A stretch of DNA of 64,000 nt from Hydrogenophaga sp. SL48 (lineage in GTDB: Bacteria; Pseudomonadota; Gammaproteobacteria; Burkholderiales; Burkholderiaceae_C): positions 2,046,001 through 2,110,000 of the forward strand of contig NZ_CP063400.1 of assembly GCF_021729865.1 (NCBI RefSeq), written 5' to 3'. Shown here piece after piece: positions 26,893 through 34,935 of this stretch; the first letter of the stretch is position 1; every line of letters begins with the position of its first letter. The notes under the pieces are model-generated. The model ran no database searches. It was not told the DNA's origin and was given only the letters and a program-made list of their open reading frames with translations. The translations under genes were made by a program, and so were the position numbers.

Positions 26893-29800
26893 ATGGACCT
26901 GCCCAAACTCACCCCCGGCAAACGCTTCACCCTGCCCCGCCCCAGCGGCGCGGCCGATGCCCTGCTGCTGGCCCAGCTCGGTGCGCGCGAAAAAGCCGCA
27001 GGCCGGCTCACGGCCATCGTCACGGCCGACGCCACCGACGCGCAGCGCCTGATCGACGAGATGGCGTTCTTCGCGCCCGGTCTGCGCTGTGCGCTGTTCC
27101 CGGACTGGGAAACCCTCCCCTACGACACCTTTTCGCCGCACCAGGACCTGATCTCCGAACGTCTGGCCACCCTTTGGCGCATCCAGCAGCACGACAAGGA
27201 CACCGGTGCTGACGTGGTGCTGGTGCCCGCCACCACCGCGCTCTACCGGCTGGCGCCGCCGTCCTTCCTGGCCGGCTACACCTTCCAGTTCAAGGTGAAG
27301 CAGAAGCTCGACGAAGCCAAGCTCAAAGGCCAGCTCACGCTGGCGGGCTACCAGCACGTCACCCAGGTGGTGAGCCCGGGCGAATACGCGGTGCGCGGCG
27401 GCCTGATCGATCTCTTTCCCATGGGCTCGCAGGTGCCCTACCGCGTGGACCTGTTCGACGACGAGATCGACAGCATCCGCACCTTCGACCCGGACAGCCA
27501 GCGCAGCCTCTACCCGGTTCCCGAGGTGCGGCTGCTGCCCGGTCGCGAGTTCCCGATGGACGACGCGGCGCGCGCCAAATTCCGCAGCCGCTGGCGCGAA
27601 CTGCTCGACGGCGACCCGACCAAGAGCCGCGTCTACAAGGACATGGGCAACGGCGTGGCCACCGCCGGTATCGAGTACTACCTGCCGCTGTTCTTCGAGC
27701 AGACCGCCACCGTCTTTGACTACCTCGGGGAGAACGCGACGGTCGTGCTGCACGGCGACCTCGAGCCCGCGTTCCAGCGCTTCTGGCAGGACACGCAGGA
27801 CCGCTACCGCCTCGTCAAGAGCGACCCCGAACGCCCGGCGCTGCCGCCCGAGAGCCTGTTCCTCTCGGCCGAGCAGTTCTACACCGGCGCCAACGCCCAC
27901 GCCCAGCTCGCCATCCGTCCGGCGGTGGAAGACGTTGCCGACAACGCCTTCGCGCAGAAGCTGGGCGACCTCTCGGTGGTGCGCGGCGCCGAAGACCCGC
28001 TCTCGCGTCTGCAAAGCCACATCCGCAACACCGCGCACCGCGTGCTGCTGCTGGCCGAGAGCGACGGCCGGCGCGAGAGCCTGCTGGACTTCCTGCGTGC
28101 CAGCGGCCTGAACCCGCCCGCCTTTGAAACGCTCGCCGAGTTCCAGGCCAGCGACGAAAAGACCGGCATCGCCACCTCGGTGCTGACGGTCGGTTTCAGC
28201 TCGCTGGAAGACGGCATCGACTTCGTCACCGAGACCGAGCTCTTCGCCGCCGGCCCCGCCACGCGCCGGCGCAAGAAGCAGGAACAGGTCAGCGACGTCG
28301 ATGCGCTGATCAAGGACCTGAGCGAGCTCAATGTAGGCGACCCGGTGGTGCACAACGCGCACGGCATCGGCCGCTACCGCGGCCTGGTCCACATGGACAT
28401 GGGCGAAAAGAACCCGGACGGCACGCCCGCGCTGATGGAGTTCCTGCACCTCGAATACGCCGACAAGGCGGTGCTCTACGTGCCAGTGAGCCAGCTGCAG
28501 CTGATCGGCCGCTACACCGGCGTGAGCGCCGACGAGGCGCCGCTGCACCGCCTGGGCAGCGGGCAGTGGGAGAAGGCCAAGCGCAAGGCGGCCGAGCAGG
28601 TGCGCGACGCCGCCGCCGAGCTGCTGAACATCTACGCCCGCCGCGCCGCGCGCCAGGGCCACGCGTTCCGCTTCTCGGCGCAGGACTACGAGATCTTCGC
28701 CAACGACTTCGGCTTCGACGAAACCGCCGACCAGCGCGGCGCGATACACGCCGTGATCCAGGACATGATCAGCCCGCGCCCGATGGACCGGCTGGTGTGT
28801 GGCGACGTGGGCTTCGGCAAGACCGAGGTCGCCTTGCGCGCCGCGTTCGTGGCCGTGACCGGCGGGCGCCAGGTGGCGTTCCTCGCGCCGACCACGCTGC
28901 TGGCCGAACAGCACTACCAGACGCTGGTGGACCGCTTCGGCAAGTGGCCGGTCAAGATCGCCGAGATGAGCCGCTTCCGCTCGCAAAAGGAAATCACCGC
29001 GGCACAGAAAGGCATCGCCGACGGCTCGGTGGACATCGTCGTCGGCACGCACAAGCTGCTGAGCGAGAAAACGCAGTTCAAGGACCTGGGCCTGCTCATC
29101 ATCGACGAAGAGCACCGCTTCGGCGTGCGCCACAAAGAGCAGATGAAGGCCCTGCGCGCCGAGGTCGATGTGCTCACGCTCACCGCCACGCCGATCCCGC
29201 GCACGCTGGGCATGGCGCTCGAAGGCCTGCGCGATCTGTCGGTCATCGCGACCGCGCCGCAACGCCGCCTGGCGATCAAGACCTTTGTGCGCAGCGAGAG
29301 CAACGGCGTGATCCGCGAAGCCGTGCTGCGTGAATTGAAGCGCGGCGGCCAGGTCTACTTCCTGCACAACGAGGTCGAGACGATCGAAAACCGCAAGCAG
29401 AAGCTGGAAGAAATCTTGCCCGAGGCGCGCATCGCCATCGCCCATGGCCAGATGCCCGAGCGCGATCTGGAGCGGGTCATGCGCGACTTCGTGGCGCAGC
29501 GCTACAACCTGCTGCTGTGCTCGACCATCATCGAGACCGGCATCGACGTGCCCACCGCCAACACCATCGTCATGAGCCGCGCCGACAAGTTCGGTCTGGC
29601 CCAGCTGCACCAGCTGCGCGGCCGCGTGGGCCGCAGCCACCACCAGGCCTACGCCTACCTCATGGTGCCGGACATCGAAGGCCTGACCAAACAGGCCGCG
29701 CAGCGGCTCGACGCGATCCAGCAGATGGAAGAACTGGGCAGCGGCTTCTACCTGGCCATGCACGACCTGGAGATCCGCGGCGCCGGCGAGGTGCTGGGCG

Positions 29801-30384
29801 AAAACCAGAGCGGCAACATGCTGGAAGTGGGTTTCCAGCTCTACAACGAGATGCTCAACGAAGCCGTGCGCTCGCTGAAAGCCGGTAGCGAACCCGACCT
29901 GCTCTCGCCGCTGTCGGTCACCACCGACATCAACCTGCACGCCCCCGCCCTGCTGCCCAGCGACTACTGTGGTGACGTGCACCTGCGCCTCTCGTTCTAC
30001 AAGAAGCTCGCCACCGCCAAGACCACCGACCAGGTGGACGCGCTGCTCGAAGAGATCGTCGACCGTTTCGGCAAGCTGCCGGCCCAGGCGCAGACGCTGA
30101 TCGACGTGCACCGCCTGCGCTGCATCAGCGCGCCCTACGGCGTGGTGAAGGTCGATGCGGCGCCTGGTGTCACGAACATCACCTTCAAGGCCAACCCGCC
30201 CATCGAACCGATGCGCATCATCGAGCTGATCCAGAAGAACCGGCACATCAAGCTCGCGGGCAACGAAAAGCTGCGCATCGAGCGAGCGCTGCCCGAGGTG
30301 AAAGACCGGGTGCAACTGGTGCGCGACGTGCTGCGCTCGCTGGGGCAGCCGCTGAAGCCCGAGCCTGCGCCCGCCGCGGCTTGA
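26893..30384 (+). CDS. mfd: Transcription-repair coupling factor Mfd
   Basis: DNA translocase that removes stalled RNA polymerase and recruits UvrA. The 1163 residues from ATG 26893 match the family. Domains in order: a UvrB-like region, the polymerase-interaction domain (around GDPVVHNAHGIGRYRG), and two helicase lobes with Walker A GDVGFGKTEVALRAAF and the IIDEEHRFG box. The translocation motif VMSRADKFGLAQLHQLRGRVGRS and a C-terminal regulatory domain follow. An alternative upstream start adds 21 unsupported residues. Confidence 0.96.
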   Translation: MDLPKLTPGKRFTLPRPSGAADALLLAQLGAREKAAGRLTAIVTADATDAQRLIDEMAFFAPGLRCALFPDWETLPYDTFSPHQDLISERLATLWRIQQHDKDTGADVVLVPATTALYRLAPPSFLAGYTFQFKVKQKLDEAKLKGQLTLAGYQHVTQVVSPGEYAVRGGLIDLFPMGSQVPYRVDLFDDEIDSIRTFDPDSQRSLYPVPEVRLLPGREFPMDDAARAKFRSRWRELLDGDPTKSRVYKDMGNGVATAGIEYYLPLFFEQTATVFDYLGENATVVLHGDLEPAFQRFWQDTQDRYRLVKSDPERPALPPESLFLSAEQFYTGANAHAQLAIRPAVEDVADNAFAQKLGDLSVVRGAEDPLSRLQSHIRNTAHRVLLLAESDGRRESLLDFLRASGLNPPAFETLAEFQASDEKTGIATSVLTVGFSSLEDGIDFVTETELFAAGPATRRRKKQEQVSDVDALIKDLSELNVGDPVVHNAHGIGRYRGLVHMDMGEKNPDGTPALMEFLHLEYADKAVLYVPVSQLQLIGRYTGVSADEAPLHRLGSGQWEKAKRKAAEQVRDAAAELLNIYARRAARQGHAFRFSAQDYEIFANDFGFDETADQRGAIHAVIQDMISPRPMDRLVCGDVGFGKTEVALRAAFVAVTGGRQVAFLAPTTLLAEQHYQTLVDRFGKWPVKIAEMSRFRSQKEITAAQKGIADGSVDIVVGTHKLLSEKTQFKDLGLLIIDEEHRFGVRHKEQMKALRAEVDVLTLTATPIPRTLGMALEGLRDLSVIATAPQRRLAIKTFVRSESNGVIREAVLRELKRGGQVYFLHNEVETIENRKQKLEEILPEARIAIAHGQMPERDLERVMRDFVAQRYNLLLCSTIIETGIDVPTANTIVMSRADKFGLAQLHQLRGRVGRSHHQAYAYLMVPDIEGLTKQAAQRLDAIQQMEELGSGFYLAMHDLEIRGAGEVLGENQSGNMLEVGFQLYNEMLNEAVRSLKAGSEPDLLSPLSVTTDINLHAPALLPSDYCGDVHLRLSFYKKLATAKTTDQVDALLEEIVDRFGKLPAQAQTLIDVHRLRCISAPYGVVKVDAAPGVTNITFKANPPIEPMRIIELIQKNRHIKLAGNEKLRIERALPEVKDRVQLVRDVLRSLGQPLKPEPAPAAA

Positions 30385-30394
30385 TCTGCATCAA
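30381..30394 (+). promoter_or_regulatory. FNR/Anr-type box upstream of the DUF4405 gene
   Basis: TTGATCTGCATCAA is a perfect TTGAT-N4-ATCAA site. It overlaps the mfd stop codon and is centred about 112 bases before the DUF4405 ATG. A class II promoter would start near 30429; I cannot recognise a good -10 there. Confidence 0.5.
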
Positions 30395-30499
30395 GGACCG
30401 GAGCCGTGGGGCGCGGCGTTCACCTGCCGTTCACGTGCGCGCCAGGAAACTTCATGTTGGCGCCGCACCATGGCGGCTTCTGAACCGAAGGGAACCCAC

Positions 30500-31006
30500 A
30501 TGAACCTGTCCACTCAACGCCCCTGGATCACGCCCGTCGTGATCGGAGCATTCCTTTTGTCCGCCGTCACCGGCGTGCTGATGTTCTTTCACCTCGACAG
30601 TGGCCTGAACAAGACCGCGCACGAATGGCTGAGCTGGGCCATGGTGATCGGCGTTTCGCTGCACGTGCTGCTGCACATGCCAGCCTTCAAACGCTATTTC
30701 AGCCAGACCCCGGGCCGCATCGTCATGGGCGCCTTCGCCCTCGTGCTCGCACTGAGCTTCATCCCGGCCGGCGGCAGCGCAGGCAGCGAGCCTGGCTTTG
30801 CGCCCCCGGTGCGCGCCCTGGCCAAGGCCCCGATCACCGTGCTGGCCCAGGTGGCCGGCACCAGCACCGGCGATTTGAAGGCCAGGCTGCAAGCGGCCGG
30901 CCTCACCGTCACCAGCGACCAGCAGTCGGTGGCAGATTTGGTGGGCGGTGACCTGAAAGCGCAGATCGGAACGATGAACAAGGTGCTGGCGCAAACGAAG
31001 TCCTGA
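30500..31006 (+). CDS. DUF4405-like membrane protein
   Basis: A 168-residue protein with three hydrophobic helices in its first half. Histidines face the helices in FHLDSGLNKTAHEWLSW and VSLHVLLHMPAF, resembling the DUF4405 family, which has been linked to cytochrome-like, flavinylation-associated membrane proteins. The last 65 residues form a soluble tail (VLAQVAGTSTGDLKARLQAAG). GAAGGGAA precedes ATG 30500. The FNR-type box upstream fits a role in low-oxygen electron transfer; function is inference. Confidence 0.7.
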   Translation: MNLSTQRPWITPVVIGAFLLSAVTGVLMFFHLDSGLNKTAHEWLSWAMVIGVSLHVLLHMPAFKRYFSQTPGRIVMGAFALVLALSFIPAGGSAGSEPGFAPPVRALAKAPITVLAQVAGTSTGDLKARLQAAGLTVTSDQQSVADLVGGDLKAQIGTMNKVLAQTKS

Positions 31007-31043
31007 GCGGAGCATTGGTGCGGGCTCCCGCGATAATTCCGGG

Positions 31044-31772
31044 ATGACTTCAACCACCATCGAATTCGCCCCCGGCCTCACCGTCCAGGGCTTCACGCCG
31101 CCGCTGAACCTGAAGGACTTCAAGCTCATCGCGTTCGACATGGACTCCACGCTCATCAACATCGAGTGCGTGGACGAAATCGCCGACGCCGCCGGCCGCA
31201 AGGCAGAGGTGTCGGCCATCACCGAAGCTGCCATGCGCGGCGAGATCACCGACTACAAGGAGAGCCTGCGCCAGCGCGTGGCGCTGCTGCGCGGTGTGAC
31301 CGTGGCGCACATGGAGCAGGTGCTCGCCGAACGCCTGCAGCTCAACCCAGGCGCCGAAGCGCTGGTCAAGGCCTGCAAGGCCGCGGGGCTGAAGGTGCTG
31401 CTGGTCTCGGGCGGTTTCACCTATTTCACCGACCGCGTGCGCGATCGCCTGGGCATCGACTTCACCCGCTCCAACGTGCTGGAAATCGAGAGTGGCCCCA
31501 ACTGCGGCCAGCTCACCGGCCGCATGGTCGACCAGGCCTGGGGTGACATCTGCGATGGCGCGGAAAAGCGCCGCACGCTGCTGGAAGTGGCTTCGCTGCT
31601 GGGCATCGAACCGGGCCAGTGCATCGCCATGGGCGACGGCGCCAACGACCTGCCGATGATGGGCGTGGCGGGCCTGTCGGTGGCCTACCACGCGAAGCCC
31701 AAGGTGCGCGAGCAGGCCATGGTCGCCATCAATCAAGGCGGTCTCGACCGCCTGCTCGAAGTCCTGCGCTGA
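31044..31772 (+). CDS. serB: Phosphoserine phosphatase
   Basis: Last step of serine synthesis. The 242-residue HAD-superfamily protein has the nucleophile motif FDMDSTLIN (D32, D34), SGGFTYFTDRV, and the metal-binding GDGANDLPMM near residue 195. It lacks the N-terminal ACT extension seen in some relatives. No clear ribosome site precedes ATG 31044; GATAAT at 31032-31037 could allow an almost leaderless mRNA. Confidence 0.93.
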   Translation: MTSTTIEFAPGLTVQGFTPPLNLKDFKLIAFDMDSTLINIECVDEIADAAGRKAEVSAITEAAMRGEITDYKESLRQRVALLRGVTVAHMEQVLAERLQLNPGAEALVKACKAAGLKVLLVSGGFTYFTDRVRDRLGIDFTRSNVLEIESGPNCGQLTGRMVDQAWGDICDGAEKRRTLLEVASLLGIEPGQCIAMGDGANDLPMMGVAGLSVAYHAKPKVREQAMVAINQGGLDRLLEVLR

Positions 31773-31829
31773 GGGGTCGGTCGCTTGGCTGCGACCGACT
31801 GCGCACCCCGGGGCAACACAAGGCGACGC

Positions 31830-32162
31830 TCAGCCTGCCGTGCGTCGGTTGTGCTTGGTGCGGCGGATCTTGTGGCTGGCGCGGTCCTGCGCCTTCTCCA
31901 TGCGCACGGCCTCCTTGCCGGTCACCTGACCGTCCGCCTCGGTGCGGCCTTCCAAGCGGTTGATGTGGCGCTGCTGTTGCTCCAGCCGGGCCTGCTCCAC
32001 CGGGGTGATCTGACCGGACTCCACACCCTGATCGATGCGGTGGGACTGGCGGGCCTGCCGGTTGTCCATGCGTTGGGACTGCAGGTCGCCCGCTTGCGCC
32101 TGAGCAGCGAACAGGGTCAGGCCGAGGGCGGCGGCGGTCAGGGGTTGGAGCCAGTGGGTCAT
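31830..32162 (-). CDS. Small secreted charged repeat protein
   Basis: A 110-residue protein from ATG 32162 (AAGGAAG site upstream). A clear signal peptide (cleavage after AAQAQA near residue 24) is followed by two similar segments: IDQGVESGQITPVEQARLE and GRTEADGQVTGKEAVRMEK. Each is a short acidic/Gly turn, then a T, then a charged helix. The pattern resembles a degenerate EF-hand-like helix-turn-helix, but I cannot name the family. It diverges from the secreted protein at 32347 and may belong to the same envelope-stress locus. Confidence 0.68.
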   Translation of the reverse strand: MTHWLQPLTAAALGLTLFAAQAQAGDLQSQRMDNRQARQSHRIDQGVESGQITPVEQARLEQQQRHINRLEGRTEADGQVTGKEAVRMEKAQDRASHKIRRTKHNRRTAG

Positions 32163-32346
32163 GGTGCTTCCTTTGGGTTGGGGTGTCGGGGCCGGGGTGG
32201 CCCTTGCCTGCTTTGAACCAGCACCGGACCCGCGGCTTACGCTACCGAGGCTCAACCCGTGTAAAACGCTGGGGTATGGCGTAAGAACCCGAACCGGGCG
32301 GGGTTGAACCGGTGGCAGACACGCCCTTCACCCGCCCTCCGTCACC

Positions 32347-32784
32347 ATGAACAACGCCTTCCGTTCGCTGCTGGTCCGCTGGCTGGCCTGTTGCACCCTG
32401 CTGTGCAGCACCGCGCAGGCCGCCCCCCTGACCGTGCCCGACGCCCGTGAATGGTCGCGCCTCAACCCCGCGCAGCAGGCCGAGATCAAGCAGCGGCTCA
32501 AGAACGCCTCGCCCGCAGAGCGCCAGGCCTTCCGCCAGCGCCTGCGCGAGCAGCTGGAGACCCTGACACCGCAGGAGCGGCAGGCCCTGATTGAACAGAC
32601 GCGCCAACGCTGGCAGGCACTGGCCCCGGAAGAAAAACGCCGCCTCGCCGAAGAGCGCCGCGATCAGGTACGCGAGATGACCCCCGACGAACGCCGCGAG
32701 CTGCTGCGCCAGCGGCGCGACATGCTCAACAAGCTGAGCCCCGCCGAGCGTCGGGCGCTGCGCGAAAAACTCCCGGCCGACTGA
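32347..32784 (+). CDS. Secreted DUF3106-like repeat protein
   Basis: A 145-residue exported protein: signal peptide to about residue 25 (STAQAAP), then a highly charged helical region. This is built from six short repeats with the pattern L-S/T-P-x-E/Q-R-x-x-L (for example LNPAQQAEI, ASPAERQAF, LTPQERQAL, MTPDERREL, LSPAERRAL). The style matches DUF3106 proteins, found beside extracytoplasmic-function sigma genes in Burkholderiales, and recalls the LTxxQ motifs of periplasmic chaperone Spy. It lies upstream of a sigma factor gene; a repeat element begins at its stop codon. Confidence 0.72.
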   Translation: MNNAFRSLLVRWLACCTLLCSTAQAAPLTVPDAREWSRLNPAQQAEIKQRLKNASPAERQAFRQRLREQLETLTPQERQALIEQTRQRWQALAPEEKRRLAEERRDQVREMTPDERRELLRQRRDMLNKLSPAERRALREKLPAD

Positions 32785-32945
32785 GAGGCTGAGAGGAAAT
32801 CGGTCATGCCCGCTTTGACGCCCCAAACCACCACCAGCCGCGTTGCAAATGCGCGCCGTAGCCCGAGCTACGGCTGTGCTTTGCGCCTTGCCGGCAGCGC
32901 TTTGGGACGCCAATTCGGGCACGCCCAATTCCCTCCCAGCCTCTG
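32783..32945 (+). repeat. Dispersed palindromic repeat, copy A
   Basis: Starts on the stop codon of the secreted repeat protein with GAGAGGCTGAG and ends with CAGCCTCTG just before the sigma factor ATG. The centre GTTGCAAATGCGCGCC ... GGCTGTGCTTTGCGCCTTG is nearly identical to copy B at 37580-37740 (opposite orientation). The central arms GCCGTAGC and GCTACGGC pair around CCGA. The outer arms have decayed compared with copy B. Confidence 0.85.
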
Positions 32946-32950
32946 AACCC

Positions 32951-33598
32951 ATGAGCGAACCCCCTGCCGTCTTGGGCTTGAGTGCCTCCCTTCAAGGCCT
33001 GGGTCGCTGGGTCGGCCGCGCGCTGACACCCGGCCCAGCGAGCCTGCCGCGAGGCGACGGTTGGGCGCTGTGGCGCGCCGCCTGCGACGGCCACGCGCCC
33101 AGCGCCCGGGGCCTGGTCCACCTGCTCACGCCGCAGGCCATGGGCCTGGCGATGCAGATGCTGGCGCGGCGGGAAGACGCGGAAGACGTGGTGCAGGAGG
33201 CCTTTCTGCGCCTGTGGAGCAGCCGACCGAGCGACACCCACGGCGCCACCCTCGCGACCTTCTTCAACACCATCGTCATCAACCGCTGCAAGACCTGGCT
33301 CACCCGGCGCCGCGAACTCAGCGCCGACCCCGAGCAACTGGCCGAGCTGTCCGACGCTTGGCAGCACGACCAGTCCGAGGCCCCCGACCCGTTGCCCGCG
33401 CTGAGCGCCACCCAGCTGCAGACCGCCATGGCGCGCCTGCCCGCGCGCCAGCGCATGGCCCTGGCCATGTGGGCCTACGCCGACGCCGACGTGGCCGACA
33501 TCGCCCGATCGATGGAACTTGACAGCAACGCGGCACACCAACTGCTGCACCGGGCGAAATCCGCCCTCCGACGCCAGCTCCAGGAGCGCACCCCATGA
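32951..33598 (+). CDS. ECF-type RNA polymerase sigma factor
   Basis: A 215-residue sigma-70-family factor with regions 2 and 4 only. Region 2 shows ARREDAEDVVQEAFLRLW (positions about 66-83); region 4 shows MARLPARQRMALAMWAYAD and a helix-turn-helix IARSMELDSNAAHQLLHRAKSALRR. ATG 32951 was chosen over upstream starts because those lie inside repeat copy A. Its TGA overlaps the next ATG by four bases. It probably controls an envelope or redox stress response together with the two following genes (inference). Confidence 0.88.
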   Translation: MSEPPAVLGLSASLQGLGRWVGRALTPGPASLPRGDGWALWRAACDGHAPSARGLVHLLTPQAMGLAMQMLARREDAEDVVQEAFLRLWSSRPSDTHGATLATFFNTIVINRCKTWLTRRRELSADPEQLAELSDAWQHDQSEAPDPLPALSATQLQTAMARLPARQRMALAMWAYADADVADIARSMELDSNAAHQLLHRAKSALRRQLQERTP

Positions 33599-33942
33599 AC
33601 ACCCGTCCCTCCCCGTCCGAACCCGACAGCGACGCCCGCCTGAAGCGCAGCCTACGCGACTCTTTGGCGCACTCGCCCGGGGAAGGCCTGGCCGCATTGG
33701 AGGCGCGCACCATGGTGCAATGGCAGCAGCGCACCTCAGCCGCCCCGGCCTTGGTGCACGCTGGCCCGCTGGCCACCTTGCAGGCGGGATGGCGTGAGCA
33801 CCCGGTGGTCTGGAGTGGCACGCTGATGGCGCTGGTGCTGGCGGCGCTGCTGTGGCTCAAGCCCTGGGCGCCCGCCGAGCCAGGCATCGACGAACTGATG
33901 CAACCCGACGTGCTGTCGCTGATCACCATGGGCGAACTGTGA
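33595..33942 (+). CDS. Single-span membrane protein, candidate anti-sigma factor
   Basis: A 115-residue protein with a cytoplasmic N-terminal part of about 70 residues (DARLKRSLRDSLAHSPGEGLAALEART), one membrane helix (LMALVLAALLWL) and a short periplasmic tail. Topology and coupling to the sigma gene (ATGA overlap) match anti-sigma factors, and the region resembles DUF3619 proteins. No zinc-binding HxxxCxxC motif is present. Its stop overlaps the thioredoxin gene start as GTGA. Confidence 0.65.
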   Translation: MNTRPSPSEPDSDARLKRSLRDSLAHSPGEGLAALEARTMVQWQQRTSAAPALVHAGPLATLQAGWREHPVVWSGTLMALVLAALLWLKPWAPAEPGIDELMQPDVLSLITMGEL

Positions 33943-34487
33943 AGGTGTTGAAACGCCTCTTTGCCGCGCTGCGCCGCGACTGGAAGTCGCACCTCGGCAC
34001 CCTGCTGATGGTGCTGGTGATCTTCGCTGGCGCGCAGGCCTGGCAGACCCGCCACGTGCCTTCGGGCCTGGCGCCCGACTTCGCTCTCACGCTGATCCAG
34101 CCCGACGGGAGCCACACAGACACCACCCTTGCCACCTGGCGCACCGCCCATCCCGGCCAGCCGGTGGCGCTGCACGTCTGGGCCGACTGGTGCCCGATCT
34201 GCCGCACCGAAGAACACAGCGTCACGCGCCTTTCACGCGACCACCCGGTGCTGACCGTGGCCATGCAGTCGGGGCCCGCCGACAAGGTTCGGAAGGTGTT
34301 GGTGCAGCGCCAGCTGCCCTGGGCCACCGCGGTGGATCCGCGAAGCGAGATCGCCCGCGCGCTTGGGGTGGCCTCGGTACCGGCCTTCATGGTGGTGGAC
34401 GCCCACGGGCGCTTGCGCACCCCCACGGCCGGCTACACCTCCGAACTGGGCATGCGCCTTCGGCTGCTTTGGGCGCGGTTCTTCTGA
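33939..34487 (+). CDS. Membrane-anchored thioredoxin-like protein
   Basis: A 182-residue protein starting at GTG 33939 (GTGA overlap). An N-terminal anchor (about 19-36, LGTLLMVLVIFAGAQAW) leads to a periplasmic thioredoxin fold with active site WADWCPIC (C85, C88) and a cis-proline segment GVASVPAFMV. The layout matches the ScsD/TlpA group, which acts in periplasmic disulfide or copper-stress chemistry. Coupling to an ECF sigma factor suggests a redox- or metal-responsive unit. Confidence 0.82.
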   Translation: MKVLKRLFAALRRDWKSHLGTLLMVLVIFAGAQAWQTRHVPSGLAPDFALTLIQPDGSHTDTTLATWRTAHPGQPVALHVWADWCPICRTEEHSVTRLSRDHPVLTVAMQSGPADKVRKVLVQRQLPWATAVDPRSEIARALGVASVPAFMVVDAHGRLRTPTAGYTSELGMRLRLLWARFF

Positions 34488-34496
34488 CGCTGTCTC

Positions 34497-34856
34497 TCAA
34501 CCACCTGAACGCTTGACGCTGTGACCTTGCGCCTTCAGCGCGGCCATCACCCGCTCAATGTGATCGCCCTGGATTTCGATCACGCCGTCTTTCACCGTGC
34601 CGCCGGACCCGCAAGCCGCCTTGAGCTGCTTGCCCAGCGCCGTCAGCCCGGCCTCATCCAGCGCCACACCTTTCACCAGCGTCACCGCCTTGCCACCGCG
34701 CCCCTTGGTCTCGCGCGACACGCGCACGGTGCCGTCTCCCTGAGGGATGGCCTTCTGACCGCAGGTGCATTGGGCGACCGGCTGACGGCAGCCGGGGCAC
34801 ATGCGGCCGGACTCGGTCGAATACACCAGCCCGCCGGACAACAACTTGTTTTTCAT
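34497..34856 (-). CDS. yciH: SUI1/YciH family translation factor
   Basis: A 119-residue eIF1-like protein. The N terminus has a small zinc-type cluster (CPGCRQPVAQCTC) and the SUI1 fold carries ETKGRGGKAVTLVKGV and CGSGGTVKDGVIEIQGDH, the family signature. In E. coli YciH affects start-site selection in vitro. Start ATG 34856 is preferred to an in-frame GTG two codons earlier. It converges with the thioredoxin gene 9 bases away. Confidence 0.9.
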   Translation of the reverse strand: MKNKLLSGGLVYSTESGRMCPGCRQPVAQCTCGQKAIPQGDGTVRVSRETKGRGGKAVTLVKGVALDEAGLTALGKQLKAACGSGGTVKDGVIEIQGDHIERVMAALKAQGHSVKRSGG

Positions 34857-34935
34857 GGGCACGCATCGTAGCGCGGGCCACCGCAGAAGGCTGCGCGCCA
34901 GGGGCGCCCGTTAAACTGGGCAAAAGATCCCACAC

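Noticed and set aside
26878..30315. 1145-codon minus-strand ORF opposite mfd
   Set aside because: Exact shadow of mfd. The low-complexity Val/Gly/His/Ala-rich translation is what antisense reading of high-GC codons gives, and mfd is unmistakable.
32843..32950. Upstream starts for the ECF sigma factor inside repeat copy A
   Set aside because: The extra residues are translated repeat sequence and not sigma-like.
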